A stretch of 64,000 bases of DNA from Chitinophaga polysaccharea (lineage in GTDB: Bacteria; Bacteroidota; Bacteroidia; Chitinophagales; Chitinophagaceae). Below are positions 51,129-60,359 of the stretch, piece after piece. Both the position numbers and the translations under genes were made by a program. The notes below the pieces were generated by a model. The model made no database searches, was not told where the DNA came from, and was given only the letters and a program-made list of their open reading frames with translations. Numbering within the stretch: position 1 is the first letter of the stretch; the number at the start of each line of letters is the position of its first letter. The DNA is taken from contig NZ_CABFVU010000001.1 of NCBI RefSeq assembly GCF_902150045.1, positions 558,001-622,000 on the forward strand. Reading direction: 5' to 3'.

Positions 51129-52352
51129 TTATGGCATCACCACCACTTCCGGCGGATAAGCATAGTCCTGCCAGGCCGCTTCCGCTTCTTCTGCCGTGAT
51201 ATCATTATTGAAAACCATTACCCGGTACTTCAGCTGGTAGCGGGCGTCGGGGTATAATTGCCATGGTTTCATGCGGGTAGGCGTATAATTAAACATCAGT
51301 TCTCCACCTTCTGCATTTTCCGGCCAAACACGCAGGGGCTCCGGTGAATCAAAGTTATCAGGATAGTTCATGATCAGCATTCCTGCGTTTCCTTTAGGAG
51401 TGGCGCCTGATATTTTTACCCAGCGTGCGCGGGTACTGTCGGCATCCCTGCGTGTTTTGCCTTCAGAAGTAAGTACCTGGCTGGTCTTATCTGTAAAATC
51501 AGCGGTAGTTCTTAAACCGAAGCCTCCACCATAGCGGTATTGCAGCAAAGTAATGCCGGTAGGCGTGGCCGGGCTAAAGGAAGAAGTAAAATCCCACAGG
51601 CGGCGGGCACCATTATTGGTGGCAGGATAAGCCTGTACCAGCCATGTTTCATGAATAGCTGTTTTTTCGGTACCGTCTTTCAGCAGGGCAATATGATCCT
51701 GGCTGGCACTGAATCCGCACCATACATTCCCGGAAAATGTTTCCAGGCGACCGGCAAACCGTACTTTGCCTTCTTTCTTCTGCACATTCCAGAAATCTGT
51801 TTCACGGCCTTCAAAAAGGGTATGGGTCCAGGGATTCCAGATGCCCATATGATGCCGGTGCCCCGCATTCGGAAAGATGTTGGTAAGCACTACCCCGTTG
51901 GGCGCCCAGAGTGGATGTATAAATGCATTGCGGTTATATACGGTGTCTGCACCGGCGGGTGCATGCACCGTTTCGAAATTATACTGCAGCACCGGCTGGC
52001 CTGCCTGGGCCAGCAATACATGGCCGTTAGCACGGCGGGCAGTCATAACCGTATCTGTAGCGGATACTCCTTTGCGCAGTTCATATTTTCTTTCCGTACC
52101 GGCCGCTGTATTTCCTTTCAGGATCCAGCAAAGCTGCCCCGCGCGCTCAGTAACGGCAACGGGTATACGTTTATTACCGGTTACTTCCTCCAGCGTCACC
52201 GGGATGCCGGCAGAAGCCGGCACGCTTGTATATATCACGCTGTTATAACGGTTCAGCTTACCGGCTTTCACCGTAAAACGGGCAATTACCTGGGCATGAA
52301 CACCGGAATAAATTAAAACAGACAGCAGCGATAACAGGTGGAATTTTTTCAT
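51129..52352 (-). CDS. Secreted DUF6807 (PmoA-annotated) protein
   Basis: 407 aa with a signal peptide (LLSLLSVLIYSGVHAQV). The C-terminal two thirds have AFIHPLWAPNGVVLTNIFPN, then HRHHMGIWNPWTHTLFEGRE, the hallmark of the family often labelled methane oxygenase PmoA and now DUF6807. In Bacteroidota such proteins usually occur with carbohydrate-use genes and have nothing to do with methane oxidation. The His-rich motif may bind metal. It stands alone here, divergent from the C25-like peptidase gene. Confidence 0.82.
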   Translation of the reverse strand: MKKFHLLSLLSVLIYSGVHAQVIARFTVKAGKLNRYNSVIYTSVPASAGIPVTLEEVTGNKRIPVAVTERAGQLCWILKGNTAAGTERKYELRKGVSATDTVMTARRANGHVLLAQAGQPVLQYNFETVHAPAGADTVYNRNAFIHPLWAPNGVVLTNIFPNAGHRHHMGIWNPWTHTLFEGRETDFWNVQKKEGKVRFAGRLETFSGNVWCGFSASQDHIALLKDGTEKTAIHETWLVQAYPATNNGARRLWDFTSSFSPATPTGITLLQYRYGGGFGLRTTADFTDKTSQVLTSEGKTRRDADSTRARWVKISGATPKGNAGMLIMNYPDNFDSPEPLRVWPENAEGGELMFNYTPTRMKPWQLYPDARYQLKYRVMVFNNDITAEEAEAAWQDYAYPPEVVVMP

Positions 52353-52497
52353 AACGGCTTCAATACGTTTACCGAAAAATACGTTTTACTTTTTCAGTAT
52401 GCAAATACCCTGCGCAGAGAAATACGAATATTGTTTAAAGGGCTGGTACTATATTATCCTTTAATTCAATATTTTTGAACGCTCAATCAGGATAAAT

Positions 52498-54054
52498 ATG
52501 CCAGCCCCACAAAAAAATATGCTGACAACAAAACTCATTATAACCAATAAATCTGCCCTTCAACAGAAATACGGCGATGCCCACCAGCAAATCCTGGATG
52601 ATATCAACACATTACAGGCATTTGATAACGGGCGGCACCTGGATGCGCACGTTATTTTCCTGGATGATGCTGCGCAGATGCAGGCCTGCCAGTCGACCGC
52701 AGTGACGGAACCACTGGATGACGCGCAGAACAAAAAAGCAATAGATGAACTGTACCGTTTTTTTTCGCCGGGATACCTGCTGTTACTGGGATCGCAGGAC
52801 ATAGTTCCCTTTCAGCGGCTGAAGAACCTGTTGCCGGGTGATAATGACCCCGACACTTTTATTCCCAGCGATCTGCCTTATGCATGTGATACTCCTTATG
52901 ACACGGATCCCGGTAAATTTATTTCACCTACCCGCGTAGTAGGCCGTTTGCCAGATATACCCGGCGTAGCGGATACTTCGTACCTGCATACACTGATCTC
53001 CAATATACTGGCAGCGGTGCCGTCTAAACAGGGTGATTACCTTCCCTATTTTTCCATGAGCACGTACGACTGGCAGAATTCCACGCAGAATACCCTGCAG
53101 AATATTTTTGGCAGCAACAGCAATCTCCTGATATTTCCCGGCAGCGACGCAACGCTGAATGGTACCAACTGGACTGCCGCACAGTTACAGGCAAAAACAC
53201 ATTTTATTAACTGTCACGGGGCTATCTATAACCCGGGGTTCTATGGCCAGAAATCCACCGAGTTTCCGTTGGCCATGAGATCTGATATACTGAAAGATAA
53301 AATCACCCACGGCACTATTGTGGCGGCTGAATGCTGCTATGGCGGCCAGTTGTTTGACCCCAAGAAAAACAGCGCCAAACGGATCAGCATGGCCAACAGT
53401 TACCTGCTGAACCATGCCCTGGCTTTTGTGGGTAGCTCCAATATTGCCTATGGCCCTCCAACCGGGCAGGGACTGGCAGATCTGCTCACACAATATTTCG
53501 TGATCAATGTACTGAACGGCGCCTCTACCGGCAGGGCCCTGCTGGAAGCCAGGCAGCGGTTCCTGAACGAAATGGGTCCCACGCTGGATCCCTATGAGCT
53601 TAAAACAGCCGCACAATTCTACCTGTTGGGCGACCCGTCATGGCAACCGGTGATCAACGACAAAGACCCCAGCAGTACCAGTGATGCACAACTTTTTGTA
53701 AATACCCTGCAAAACCGCCGTGATAACCTGGAAGCCAGGGGCAAAATGCTGGACGACTTTATTGCCGTTCCCCAGCCGTCGGACAGCGCGCATGCTAGCG
53801 ATCCTGCATTGCACCACGCTATGCACCGGCTGCTGGATGAAAAAAACTTTACTGAAAAACGGGACCCAAAAGTATTTGTCAACAGGAAAAATAATCCCGT
53901 CGTAAAAGAAGATGTAAACGGCGCCATGCCATCTGTAAAATTTCACGTATTTTCGGAATCTGCAACCATTGGGGACTCGCCTTCTATGAAGGTGATAGTG
54001 GTGAAAGAAAAAAATAATCAAATACTGGGGTATCGTGAATATGTCAGCAGATAA
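52498..54054 (+). CDS. C25/gingipain-like caspase-fold cysteine peptidase, apparently cytoplasmic
   Basis: 518 aa with no signal peptide. The caspase-like fold of clan CD is visible: YLLLLGSQDIVPF, then PTRVVGRLPDIPG as in gingipains, the catalytic His240 in FINCHGA and the likely nucleophile Cys279 (or Cys280) in VAAECCYGGQLF; AAQFYLLGDPSWQP closes the domain near residue 395. About 120 further residues form a C-terminal extension of unknown function (NFTEKRDPKVFVNRKN). Family C25 members are normally secreted by T9SS with a C-terminal sorting domain; neither that domain nor an export signal is present, so it probably acts inside the cell. The following small gene overlaps it. Confidence 0.72.
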   Translation: MPAPQKNMLTTKLIITNKSALQQKYGDAHQQILDDINTLQAFDNGRHLDAHVIFLDDAAQMQACQSTAVTEPLDDAQNKKAIDELYRFFSPGYLLLLGSQDIVPFQRLKNLLPGDNDPDTFIPSDLPYACDTPYDTDPGKFISPTRVVGRLPDIPGVADTSYLHTLISNILAAVPSKQGDYLPYFSMSTYDWQNSTQNTLQNIFGSNSNLLIFPGSDATLNGTNWTAAQLQAKTHFINCHGAIYNPGFYGQKSTEFPLAMRSDILKDKITHGTIVAAECCYGGQLFDPKKNSAKRISMANSYLLNHALAFVGSSNIAYGPPTGQGLADLLTQYFVINVLNGASTGRALLEARQRFLNEMGPTLDPYELKTAAQFYLLGDPSWQPVINDKDPSSTSDAQLFVNTLQNRRDNLEARGKMLDDFIAVPQPSDSAHASDPALHHAMHRLLDEKNFTEKRDPKVFVNRKNNPVVKEDVNGAMPSVKFHVFSESATIGDSPSMKVIVVKEKNNQILGYREYVSR

Positions 54055-54310
54055 CAGCAACAGGGACAAAGACAGTCCCTTTATTACACTTACCGGGCGC
54101 CTGGTGCTCCGTACATTTGGCAAACACAGTAAAAGTGAACACCTGGGCGTATTCCTTGTTACAGATCAGGGAGATTACCTGATACGTCCTTCAGGAGCAA
54201 ATCCTTTTATGCCTAATCCTTTGATGCCGCTGGCCGGCAAAACAATTGTGACCACCGGCTGTATTGAAGATTATGTTTTCCTGGCTCAAACCTGGAAGGA
54301 GGAAGAATGA
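54041..54310 (+). CDS. Small protein overlapping the C25-like peptidase gene
   Basis: 89 aa from ATG 54041 (a GTG two codons upstream is also possible). It overlaps the end of the peptidase gene by 14 bp, so translation is coupled and the products probably act together in fixed ratio. It looks beta-rich (FITLTGRLVLRTFG, GVFLVTDQGDYLIRPSG, GKTIVTTGCIEDYVF), compatible with a small OB- or SH3-like barrel. I do not recognise a named family. A regulatory or inhibitory subunit of the peptidase is one possibility. The 3' end overlaps the convergent epimerase gene by 25 bp. Confidence 0.6.
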   Translation: MSADNSNRDKDSPFITLTGRLVLRTFGKHSKSEHLGVFLVTDQGDYLIRPSGANPFMPNPLMPLAGKTIVTTGCIEDYVFLAQTWKEEE

Positions 54311-55326
54311 TCTTTATGTAATAGCTCAGCGCCTGTTCCCCACCGGTTGGCATATATGATACGCCCGTTTTCCATCCTGATGCCATCCGCAGTATCTTCC
54401 GCCAGCAGCAACGGCCCGTCCATATCCACATAATCCAGCAATGGCAGCAGATGCGCCACCGCAGAGGTACCCACCGTACTTTCATTCATGCTGCCCGTCA
54501 TTACCTTCATGCCCATACGCTTTGCTTCTGCAATCATCCGCAGCGCCGGCGTAATGCCGCCGCACTTGGTGAGCTTGATATTGATGCCATGAAAATAGCC
54601 CTGGCATTGAGCTACATCCTGCTCTACAATACAACTTTCATCGGCAATAACCGGTAATACCACATTGTTGTACACCTGCTTCATCCCATCCTTATCAGCA
54701 GCGGGCATGGGCTGCTCTATAAATTCGACGCCCAGTTCTTTTAAGGCAATTGCATTACGCAGGGTTTCCTCCACTCCCCAGGCGCAATTGGCATCTACCC
54801 TGAAAACAGCAGTGGTATGCTTTCTCAGCTCCCTGATAATGGCAATATCTTCTTTGGTGCCCAATTTTATTTTATAAACAGGCCAGGGAAATTCCAGCAG
54901 TTTTTTCACCATATTCTCTATCGTATCAATCCCGATAGTATAATCGGTAAGCGGATTATGTGATATATCCAATCCCCATACTTCATAGAGCTTTTTTTGT
55001 TGTTGCCTGGCGTACAGGTCCCATGCTGCAATGTCGAGCGCGCAAAGTGCAAACATATTATCTTCCAGCAGCGGGTACATATCCTGCCAGAAGGCTGCCG
55101 GTGTGTGAAGGGTATAGCTCTCAATAAAAGAACGGTGCTGTTCAATGGCATCCATCAGCCTGGGCACCGTCATCTGGTAATAAGCGTTATCGGCGGTTTC
55201 CCCCAGCCCGCTCACGCCTTCCTGTTCCAGTTTTACTACCAGCAGGGGTTGCACATCTTTTGACTTCCGCGAAATAGTAAAGGTGTGTCTGAACTTCAGT
55301 TCAAAAGGATAAAGGGTGAGCTTCAT
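54286..55326 (-). CDS. Dipeptide epimerase (enolase superfamily)
   Basis: 346 aa from ATG 55326, chosen because family members start MKLTLYPFELKFRHTFTIS; a start 60 bp upstream is less likely. The muconate-lactonising subgroup residues are all visible: YKIKLG (K-x-K, acid/base Lys), VDANCAW, FIEQPMP and IADESC as metal ligands, and NIKLTKCGG with the second catalytic Lys. DMDGPLLL near the end is the Asp-x-Asp that holds the substrate amino group in L-Ala-D/L-Glu-type dipeptide epimerases. It probably acts on recycled murein or other dipeptides. It follows malQ by 59 bp. Confidence 0.87.
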   Translation of the reverse strand: MKLTLYPFELKFRHTFTISRKSKDVQPLLVVKLEQEGVSGLGETADNAYYQMTVPRLMDAIEQHRSFIESYTLHTPAAFWQDMYPLLEDNMFALCALDIAAWDLYARQQQKKLYEVWGLDISHNPLTDYTIGIDTIENMVKKLLEFPWPVYKIKLGTKEDIAIIRELRKHTTAVFRVDANCAWGVEETLRNAIALKELGVEFIEQPMPAADKDGMKQVYNNVVLPVIADESCIVEQDVAQCQGYFHGINIKLTKCGGITPALRMIAEAKRMGMKVMTGSMNESTVGTSAVAHLLPLLDYVDMDGPLLLAEDTADGIRMENGRIIYANRWGTGAELLHKDHSSSFQV

Positions 55327-55385
55327 TTTACTAACGGGTTCTTTCTGTGAAAATACAACGCATTTGTGAGATTGTTCTATGTGCA

Positions 55386-57992
55386 CTACGCTAAAATCCG
55401 GGGAACACGGTAACGCCAGTAATGCGAGGCTACAGCGGGTATATTGATCCTTTCCGTATCGGGATGCCGGTTACTTTCCGGCGCTTCCGCAGCAAGCAGG
55501 TCCTGTACCTGGAAGATGCGCCACATGGCCGGCGAAGCCATATGCCTGCCGATAATTTCCCGGAGCAGTTCGGGGGTAGCTGTAGAAGGAACAGGCCCGG
55601 AGTGCCCGAGTTGTTGCAGGTAATATTTCCGGGAAACGGATATATTCTCTTTCCACCATCCTCTCAATGTGCTCATGTCGTGCGTGGAAGGGGTTAAAAC
55701 AGACAGATAAGGCACCTTTGAGATATCAGTAAAGAGTTTGTTCCCTGATTTAGGCATGCGCTCAATTTCCAGGCTTAAAATGCCCAGTGCCTGCATTACA
55801 CCCGGTACACAGGCGGGCACCATGCCGAGGTCTTCCCCACAGATGAGCATTTGAGTAGCTCTTTTTATCAGTGGCAGTTTATAAAGCGCTTCCCTGCGCC
55901 AGCAGCTTTCCTGCCATGTATAAAAATAATCATGGTACAGCGCCTGCAATTGTTCCCTGCTGTGGGCATCCAGGGCGGCAAATGAACGGGTAGCCGTCAT
56001 ATCATAGCGGGGGTGATACACCGTTCCGCCAGGACCGGTTATCTTTATAAACAATACATCCGCTATCAGGTTACAGAGGATCTTTTTTATCTCTTCAGGC
56101 AATGCCGATTCCATTACCTTCCGCTGTGTGCTGTACTCAGGCAATAGCTGATAACGGCCATCCGGTAAGGGATGCATCAGTTGTTCCTTCATCATGCCGG
56201 CGTAGTTGCCAAACAGCTCATCCAGGACAGCGCCTGTTATATAGGGCAGGCAATACCGGCTCTCATCAAAGCTGATCTCCCGGCGGCGTATCTCTTCCCG
56301 GCTCACCGGCACAGCCGGATGGAAATATCCCAGTATGCCCTGGGTGGCATCGAGGGGGATTTGCCAGATACGGAAGAAACCAAGGATATGATCAATACGG
56401 AAGGCATCAAAATAAACCGACAGGTGACGAAGACGTTGCTGCCACCATGCCAACCCGTCTTCTGCCATACGTTTCCAGTCGTAAGTGGGAAATCCCCAGT
56501 TCTGGCCTTCGCTGGTGAAGCCATCCGGCGGTGCGCCTGCCTGCATATCCAGGTGATAATGCCCGGGGTTCATCCAGGTATCTGCACTATAACGGGCCAC
56601 GCCTATGGGAATATCGCCCTTCAGGGCTACGTTGCAATCATGTACAGCGGTTCTGGCAGCGGCCAGTTGCCGGTGGAGATGATACTGTACAAAGAAATGA
56701 TAATGCGCTGCACAACTGGCTTCTTCATCGGTAGTTACTAATCGCTTCACTGCCGTGTAGTCATATACGTTATATGCCGGCCAGCGGCTGAAATCTCCTG
56801 TTCTGTAACGGTTACGCAGAAAACAATAGGCTGCGTAAGGCAGCAGCCAATGTTCATTAACAGCAAACCACTGCTGGTAACCGGGTGTTTGTAACTGGTG
56901 TTTTTCTACTTCATACAGTTCCTGCAGGTAGGCCAGCTTAAACGACATTACTTCTTCATAATCGATGAATTCTTTTTCGTTGAGCCATTGCCGTAACCGG
57001 TTAAATTGTTTCTGCAGCGGATGATGTGCTGGCAGCGTACCTATCTCCTGTAAGCGGATGTACTGCGGATGCAGGGCGAAAGAAGAGATAGCGGCATATG
57101 GATAGGAATCTTTCCAGGTGCCGGTTTGCGTGGTATCATTCACCGGTAGCAGCTGTATCAGTTGCAGCCCTTTATGTTGTGCCCAGCGAGCCAATGCGGG
57201 CAGGTCTGCAAATTCGCCGGTACCAAAACCTTCTGCGCTGCGCAGGCTGAATACGGGAACGGCCACACCGGCGCCTTTCCAGGGAGCCTGTGCCACCCGT
57301 AAAAACCCGTCGTGTAAAATTACCTGCCGTCCTGGTACGGCGGCGGTATGCAGCTCACGGTTACTGCCGGTTTCAAACTCAATGAACTGCTGCCGCTGTA
57401 GATCATAGATGCCGTATTTATAATACAGCGGCGCGGTTTCCCCGGAAAGGTCCAGCGCTATGGAAAACCAGCCCTGTGCATCATACTGCAGCAGTAGCGG
57501 ATTACTGGTATCCCAATTGCCTATCAACTGGTTACTACCCAGCAGGCAAACGGTTTTGCCGGCATCTAACAGGGGCGCCTGTACACGGAATATATGCGTG
57601 GCCGTTAGTAGCGGCGCTACAGCAGTGGCAGGTCGTTTATAAAAAACGCGGGAAAATGGAGCTGTTAACCAGGCGTTTTCCGGGCGGGAGGCATCGTTCC
57701 AGGCATCTATGAAAACAATATCTTGTTGTTCCCCCGGAGTGAAAACAAATTCCCTTACTGCGCCTTCGTACATCACTTTGTCTCCTTCTTTCAGAAGGTA
57801 TTGGTATCGCAATATAAAAGGGGAGCCAGCGGCCAACCGGATCTCTGCATACCACCAGGATGAATTTCCCCATTGCATACGGCAGGCGTGCCGGGGTATA
57901 TCATTACCCAGAGCAGGTAAGTTACCGAGCAGGTACAGATCCTGCCCGTAGTAGGTATAATAATGAAGATAAAATCTTACGATGTAACTCAT
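55386..57992 (-). CDS. malQ: 4-alpha-glucanotransferase with N-terminal CBM20 domains (GH77)
   Basis: 868 aa from ATG 57992 (MSYIVRFYLHYYTYYGQD, the usual start; an ATG 24 bp upstream is possible). Two starch-binding CBM20-like domains occupy about 1-235 (YLLGNLPALG and CLLGSNQLIGNWDTSNPL), then a GH77 barrel from PVFSLRSAEGFGTGEFADLP. Catalytic residues: Asp in FDAFRIDHILGFF, Glu in CGEDLGMVP, Asp in TPSTHDMSTLRGWW. It disproportionates maltodextrins in starch or glycogen metabolism; this is the large plant DPE2-like type. It is downstream of dnaK, separated by a terminator. Confidence 0.92.
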   Translation of the reverse strand: MSYIVRFYLHYYTYYGQDLYLLGNLPALGNDIPRHACRMQWGNSSWWYAEIRLAAGSPFILRYQYLLKEGDKVMYEGAVREFVFTPGEQQDIVFIDAWNDASRPENAWLTAPFSRVFYKRPATAVAPLLTATHIFRVQAPLLDAGKTVCLLGSNQLIGNWDTSNPLLLQYDAQGWFSIALDLSGETAPLYYKYGIYDLQRQQFIEFETGSNRELHTAAVPGRQVILHDGFLRVAQAPWKGAGVAVPVFSLRSAEGFGTGEFADLPALARWAQHKGLQLIQLLPVNDTTQTGTWKDSYPYAAISSFALHPQYIRLQEIGTLPAHHPLQKQFNRLRQWLNEKEFIDYEEVMSFKLAYLQELYEVEKHQLQTPGYQQWFAVNEHWLLPYAAYCFLRNRYRTGDFSRWPAYNVYDYTAVKRLVTTDEEASCAAHYHFFVQYHLHRQLAAARTAVHDCNVALKGDIPIGVARYSADTWMNPGHYHLDMQAGAPPDGFTSEGQNWGFPTYDWKRMAEDGLAWWQQRLRHLSVYFDAFRIDHILGFFRIWQIPLDATQGILGYFHPAVPVSREEIRRREISFDESRYCLPYITGAVLDELFGNYAGMMKEQLMHPLPDGRYQLLPEYSTQRKVMESALPEEIKKILCNLIADVLFIKITGPGGTVYHPRYDMTATRSFAALDAHSREQLQALYHDYFYTWQESCWRREALYKLPLIKRATQMLICGEDLGMVPACVPGVMQALGILSLEIERMPKSGNKLFTDISKVPYLSVLTPSTHDMSTLRGWWKENISVSRKYYLQQLGHSGPVPSTATPELLREIIGRHMASPAMWRIFQVQDLLAAEAPESNRHPDTERINIPAVASHYWRYRVPRILA

Positions 57993-58051
57993 CTGATCCT
58001 GGCTATGCCGGACCAAAGTAAGGAAAAAACGCGACGCGGGTAGCGTCTGAT

Positions 58052-58182
58052 GCGGATTTGTCTGACTCAGGCAACACCCGCATCAGGCAAAAAAAAGGAG
58101 ATAGAAGCGAATAAACGCCTCTATCTCCCTTTAAATATTATAAAATTCAAAAAATAAAAATCAGTGAGTCAGACAAAATCTG
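58052..58182. repeat. Second site of the GTCTGACTCAGG repeat, flanking the dnaK terminator
   Basis: A left arm at 58052-58070 contains GTCTGACTCAG and a right arm at 58165-58182 carries its complement TGAGTCAGAC; both match the ends of the cluster at 19670-19872. An extra dyad, CTGATGCGG (58047-58055) with CCGCATCAG, spans the left arm. The right arm ends 7 bp from the dnaK stop codon. As at 19670, the element lies directly at a gene's 3' end. Confidence 0.75.
58089..58128 (-). terminator. Rho-independent terminator of dnaK
   Basis: A 13-bp stem (58097-58109 with 58116-58128, one mismatch) has a 6-nt loop. The A run at 58089-58096 reads as eight T residues after the stem on the minus strand. 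It ends the dnaK transcript and separates it from malQ. Confidence 0.85.
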
Positions 58183-58189
58183 TGCTGTG

Positions 58190-60097
58190 TTATTTTACTT
58201 CTTCGAATTCTGCGTCGGTAACTCCGTCGTTTCCACCACCCTGGGGTTGGCCCTGTTGCTGACCGCTGTTAGGCTGACCACCTTCCGGCTGACCCTGGGA
58301 AGCTTTGTACAGTTCTTCAGATGCAGCGGTCCAGGCAGCTTCCAGTTCTGCGGTAGCAGTATCCAGTTGAGCGCTGTCCTGTGATTTATGCGCTTCTCTC
58401 AGCTTTTCAAGTGCTGCTTCGATAGTAGCCTTTTTATCAGCAGGCAGTTTGTCGCCGTATTCTTTCACCTGTTTTTCGGTTTGGAATATCAGGCTGTCTG
58501 CTTTATTGAGCTTTTCGATCTTTTCGCGTTGTTCCCTGTCTGAAGATTCATTGGCTTTTGCTTCGGCTTTCATCTTTTCGATTTCTTCCTTGCTCAAACC
58601 GCTACCAGCTTCAATTTTGATGTTCTGGGTTTTTCCGGTGCCTTTATCCTTTGCAGTTACGTGCAGGATACCGTTGGCGTCAATATCGAAAGTTACTTCG
58701 ATCTGTGGAACGCCACGCGGAGCAGGAGGAATATCGCCCAGAATAAAGCGGCCCAGTGTTCTGTTCTGGTTAGCCATTGGCCTTTCACCCTGCAGTACAT
58801 TGATTTCCACGCTAGGCTGGCTATCTGCTGCAGTAGAGAAGGTTTCTGATTTCTTAGTAGGGATGGTGGTATTGGATTCGATGAGTTTGGTCATTACACC
58901 ACCCATTGTTTCGATACCCAGTGACAGCGGAGTAACGTCCAGTAACAGTACATCTTTCACTTCACCGGTGAGTACACCACCCTGGATAGCGGCACCTACA
59001 GCCACCACTTCATCCGGGTTAACACCTTTATTGGGTTTTTTACCGAAGAATTTTTCAACTACTTCCTGGATCTTTGGAATACGGGTAGAACCACCTACCA
59101 GTATAATTTCATCAATTTCAGAAGTGTTCAAACCGGCATCTTTCAATGCTTTGCGGCAAGGTTCCAGTGTTCTTTCCACCAGGCTGTCGCTCAGCTGCTC
59201 AAATTTAGCACGGGTCAGTTTTTTCACTAAGTGTTTGGGAACTCCGTCCACTGCAGTGATATAAGGAAGATTGATTTCAGTTTCCTGAGAAGAAGATAAC
59301 TCGATCTTTGCTTTTTCAGCAGCTTCTTTTAAACGCTGCCATGACATTGGGTCTTTGTGTAAATCTACTGCTTCATCTTTTTTGAATTCATCAGCCAGCC
59401 AATCCATGATCACTTTATCGAAGTCGTCACCACCGAGGTGTGTATCACCGTTGGTAGATTTTACTTCAAATACGCCATCACCTAATTCCAGGATGGAGAT
59501 ATCGAAGGTACCACCACCGAGGTCAAATACAGCGATTTTGCTGTCGCTATGCTTTTTATCCATACCATAAGCCAGTGCAGCAGCAGTAGGCTCGTTAATG
59601 ATACGGCGAACAGCAAGACCGGCAATCTCACCGGCTTCTTTGGTAGCCTGACGTTGTGCATCATTAAAGTAAGCAGGAACGGTAATTACCGCTTCAGTTA
59701 CTTCCTGGCCTAAGTAGTCTTCAGCCGTTTTCTTCATTTTCTGCAGGATCATTGCTGAAATTTCCTGCGGAGTATATAATCTGCCGTCTATATCGATTCT
59801 TGTGGTATTGTTGTCCCCTTTTACCACTTTATATGTAACATGGCTCACCTCACTGGCTACTTCGTCAAAATGACGGCCCATGAAACGCTTCACTGACATA
59901 ATTGTGTTTACGGGGTTGGTAATAGCCTGACGCTTTGCGGGGTCACCTACTTTCCTTTCTCCGTTCTTTAAAAACGCCACTACAGATGGGGTTGTTCTCC
60001 TTCCCTCATCATTGGCAATCACTACCGGTTCGTTACCTTCCATTACGGCAACGCATGAATTGGTAGTTCCTAAGTCAATGCCTATTATTTTTCCCAT
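58190..60097 (-). CDS. dnaK: Chaperone DnaK (Hsp70)
   Basis: 635 aa, full length. The ATPase domain (1-380) has [44 protein letters not shown] and [14 protein letters not shown]. The linker [15 protein letters not shown] leads to the peptide-binding domain, then a helical lid, a Gly/Gln-rich tail and the conserved C-terminus DAEFEEVK. It folds and rescues proteins in the cytoplasm with DnaJ and GrpE. Neither partner gene is adjacent, the usual Bacteroidota arrangement. I found no CIRCE-type inverted repeat upstream. Confidence 0.97.
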   Translation of the reverse strand: MGKIIGIDLGTTNSCVAVMEGNEPVVIANDEGRRTTPSVVAFLKNGERKVGDPAKRQAITNPVNTIMSVKRFMGRHFDEVASEVSHVTYKVVKGDNNTTRIDIDGRLYTPQEISAMILQKMKKTAEDYLGQEVTEAVITVPAYFNDAQRQATKEAGEIAGLAVRRIINEPTAAALAYGMDKKHSDSKIAVFDLGGGTFDISILELGDGVFEVKSTNGDTHLGGDDFDKVIMDWLADEFKKDEAVDLHKDPMSWQRLKEAAEKAKIELSSSQETEINLPYITAVDGVPKHLVKKLTRAKFEQLSDSLVERTLEPCRKALKDAGLNTSEIDEIILVGGSTRIPKIQEVVEKFFGKKPNKGVNPDEVVAVGAAIQGGVLTGEVKDVLLLDVTPLSLGIETMGGVMTKLIESNTTIPTKKSETFSTAADSQPSVEINVLQGERPMANQNRTLGRFILGDIPPAPRGVPQIEVTFDIDANGILHVTAKDKGTGKTQNIKIEAGSGLSKEEIEKMKAEAKANESSDREQREKIEKLNKADSLIFQTEKQVKEYGDKLPADKKATIEAALEKLREAHKSQDSAQLDTATAELEAAWTAASEELYKASQGQPEGGQPNSGQQQGQPQGGGNDGVTDAEFEEVK

Positions 60098-60359
60098 AGT
60101 ATTAAAGATTATCCTTTAGTTGTAAGTATTTTCGTGTTTGTCGTTGGTTTGTCAATGATTATGCCAAGCAAAAAAATATGAAATTATGTCAGTCAGGTAC
60201 CCTATATTTGGGTGCAGATCACAGTTATGTTGTTGGTAAACATACCCTTTACTAAATAACTGGTCATTTAAATGTTCATAACCTCGCCTGCCTTAGCTAT
60301 TTTATTCCTAACCTGTTGTTTTAACTATTATACAAATTGTGTAACCTAACGTTATTCTT

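Noticed and set aside
51129..52352. Particulate methane monooxygenase subunit
   Set aside because: The PmoA label of this family is historical; the protein is a soluble secreted DUF6807 member and no other methane-oxidation gene is present.
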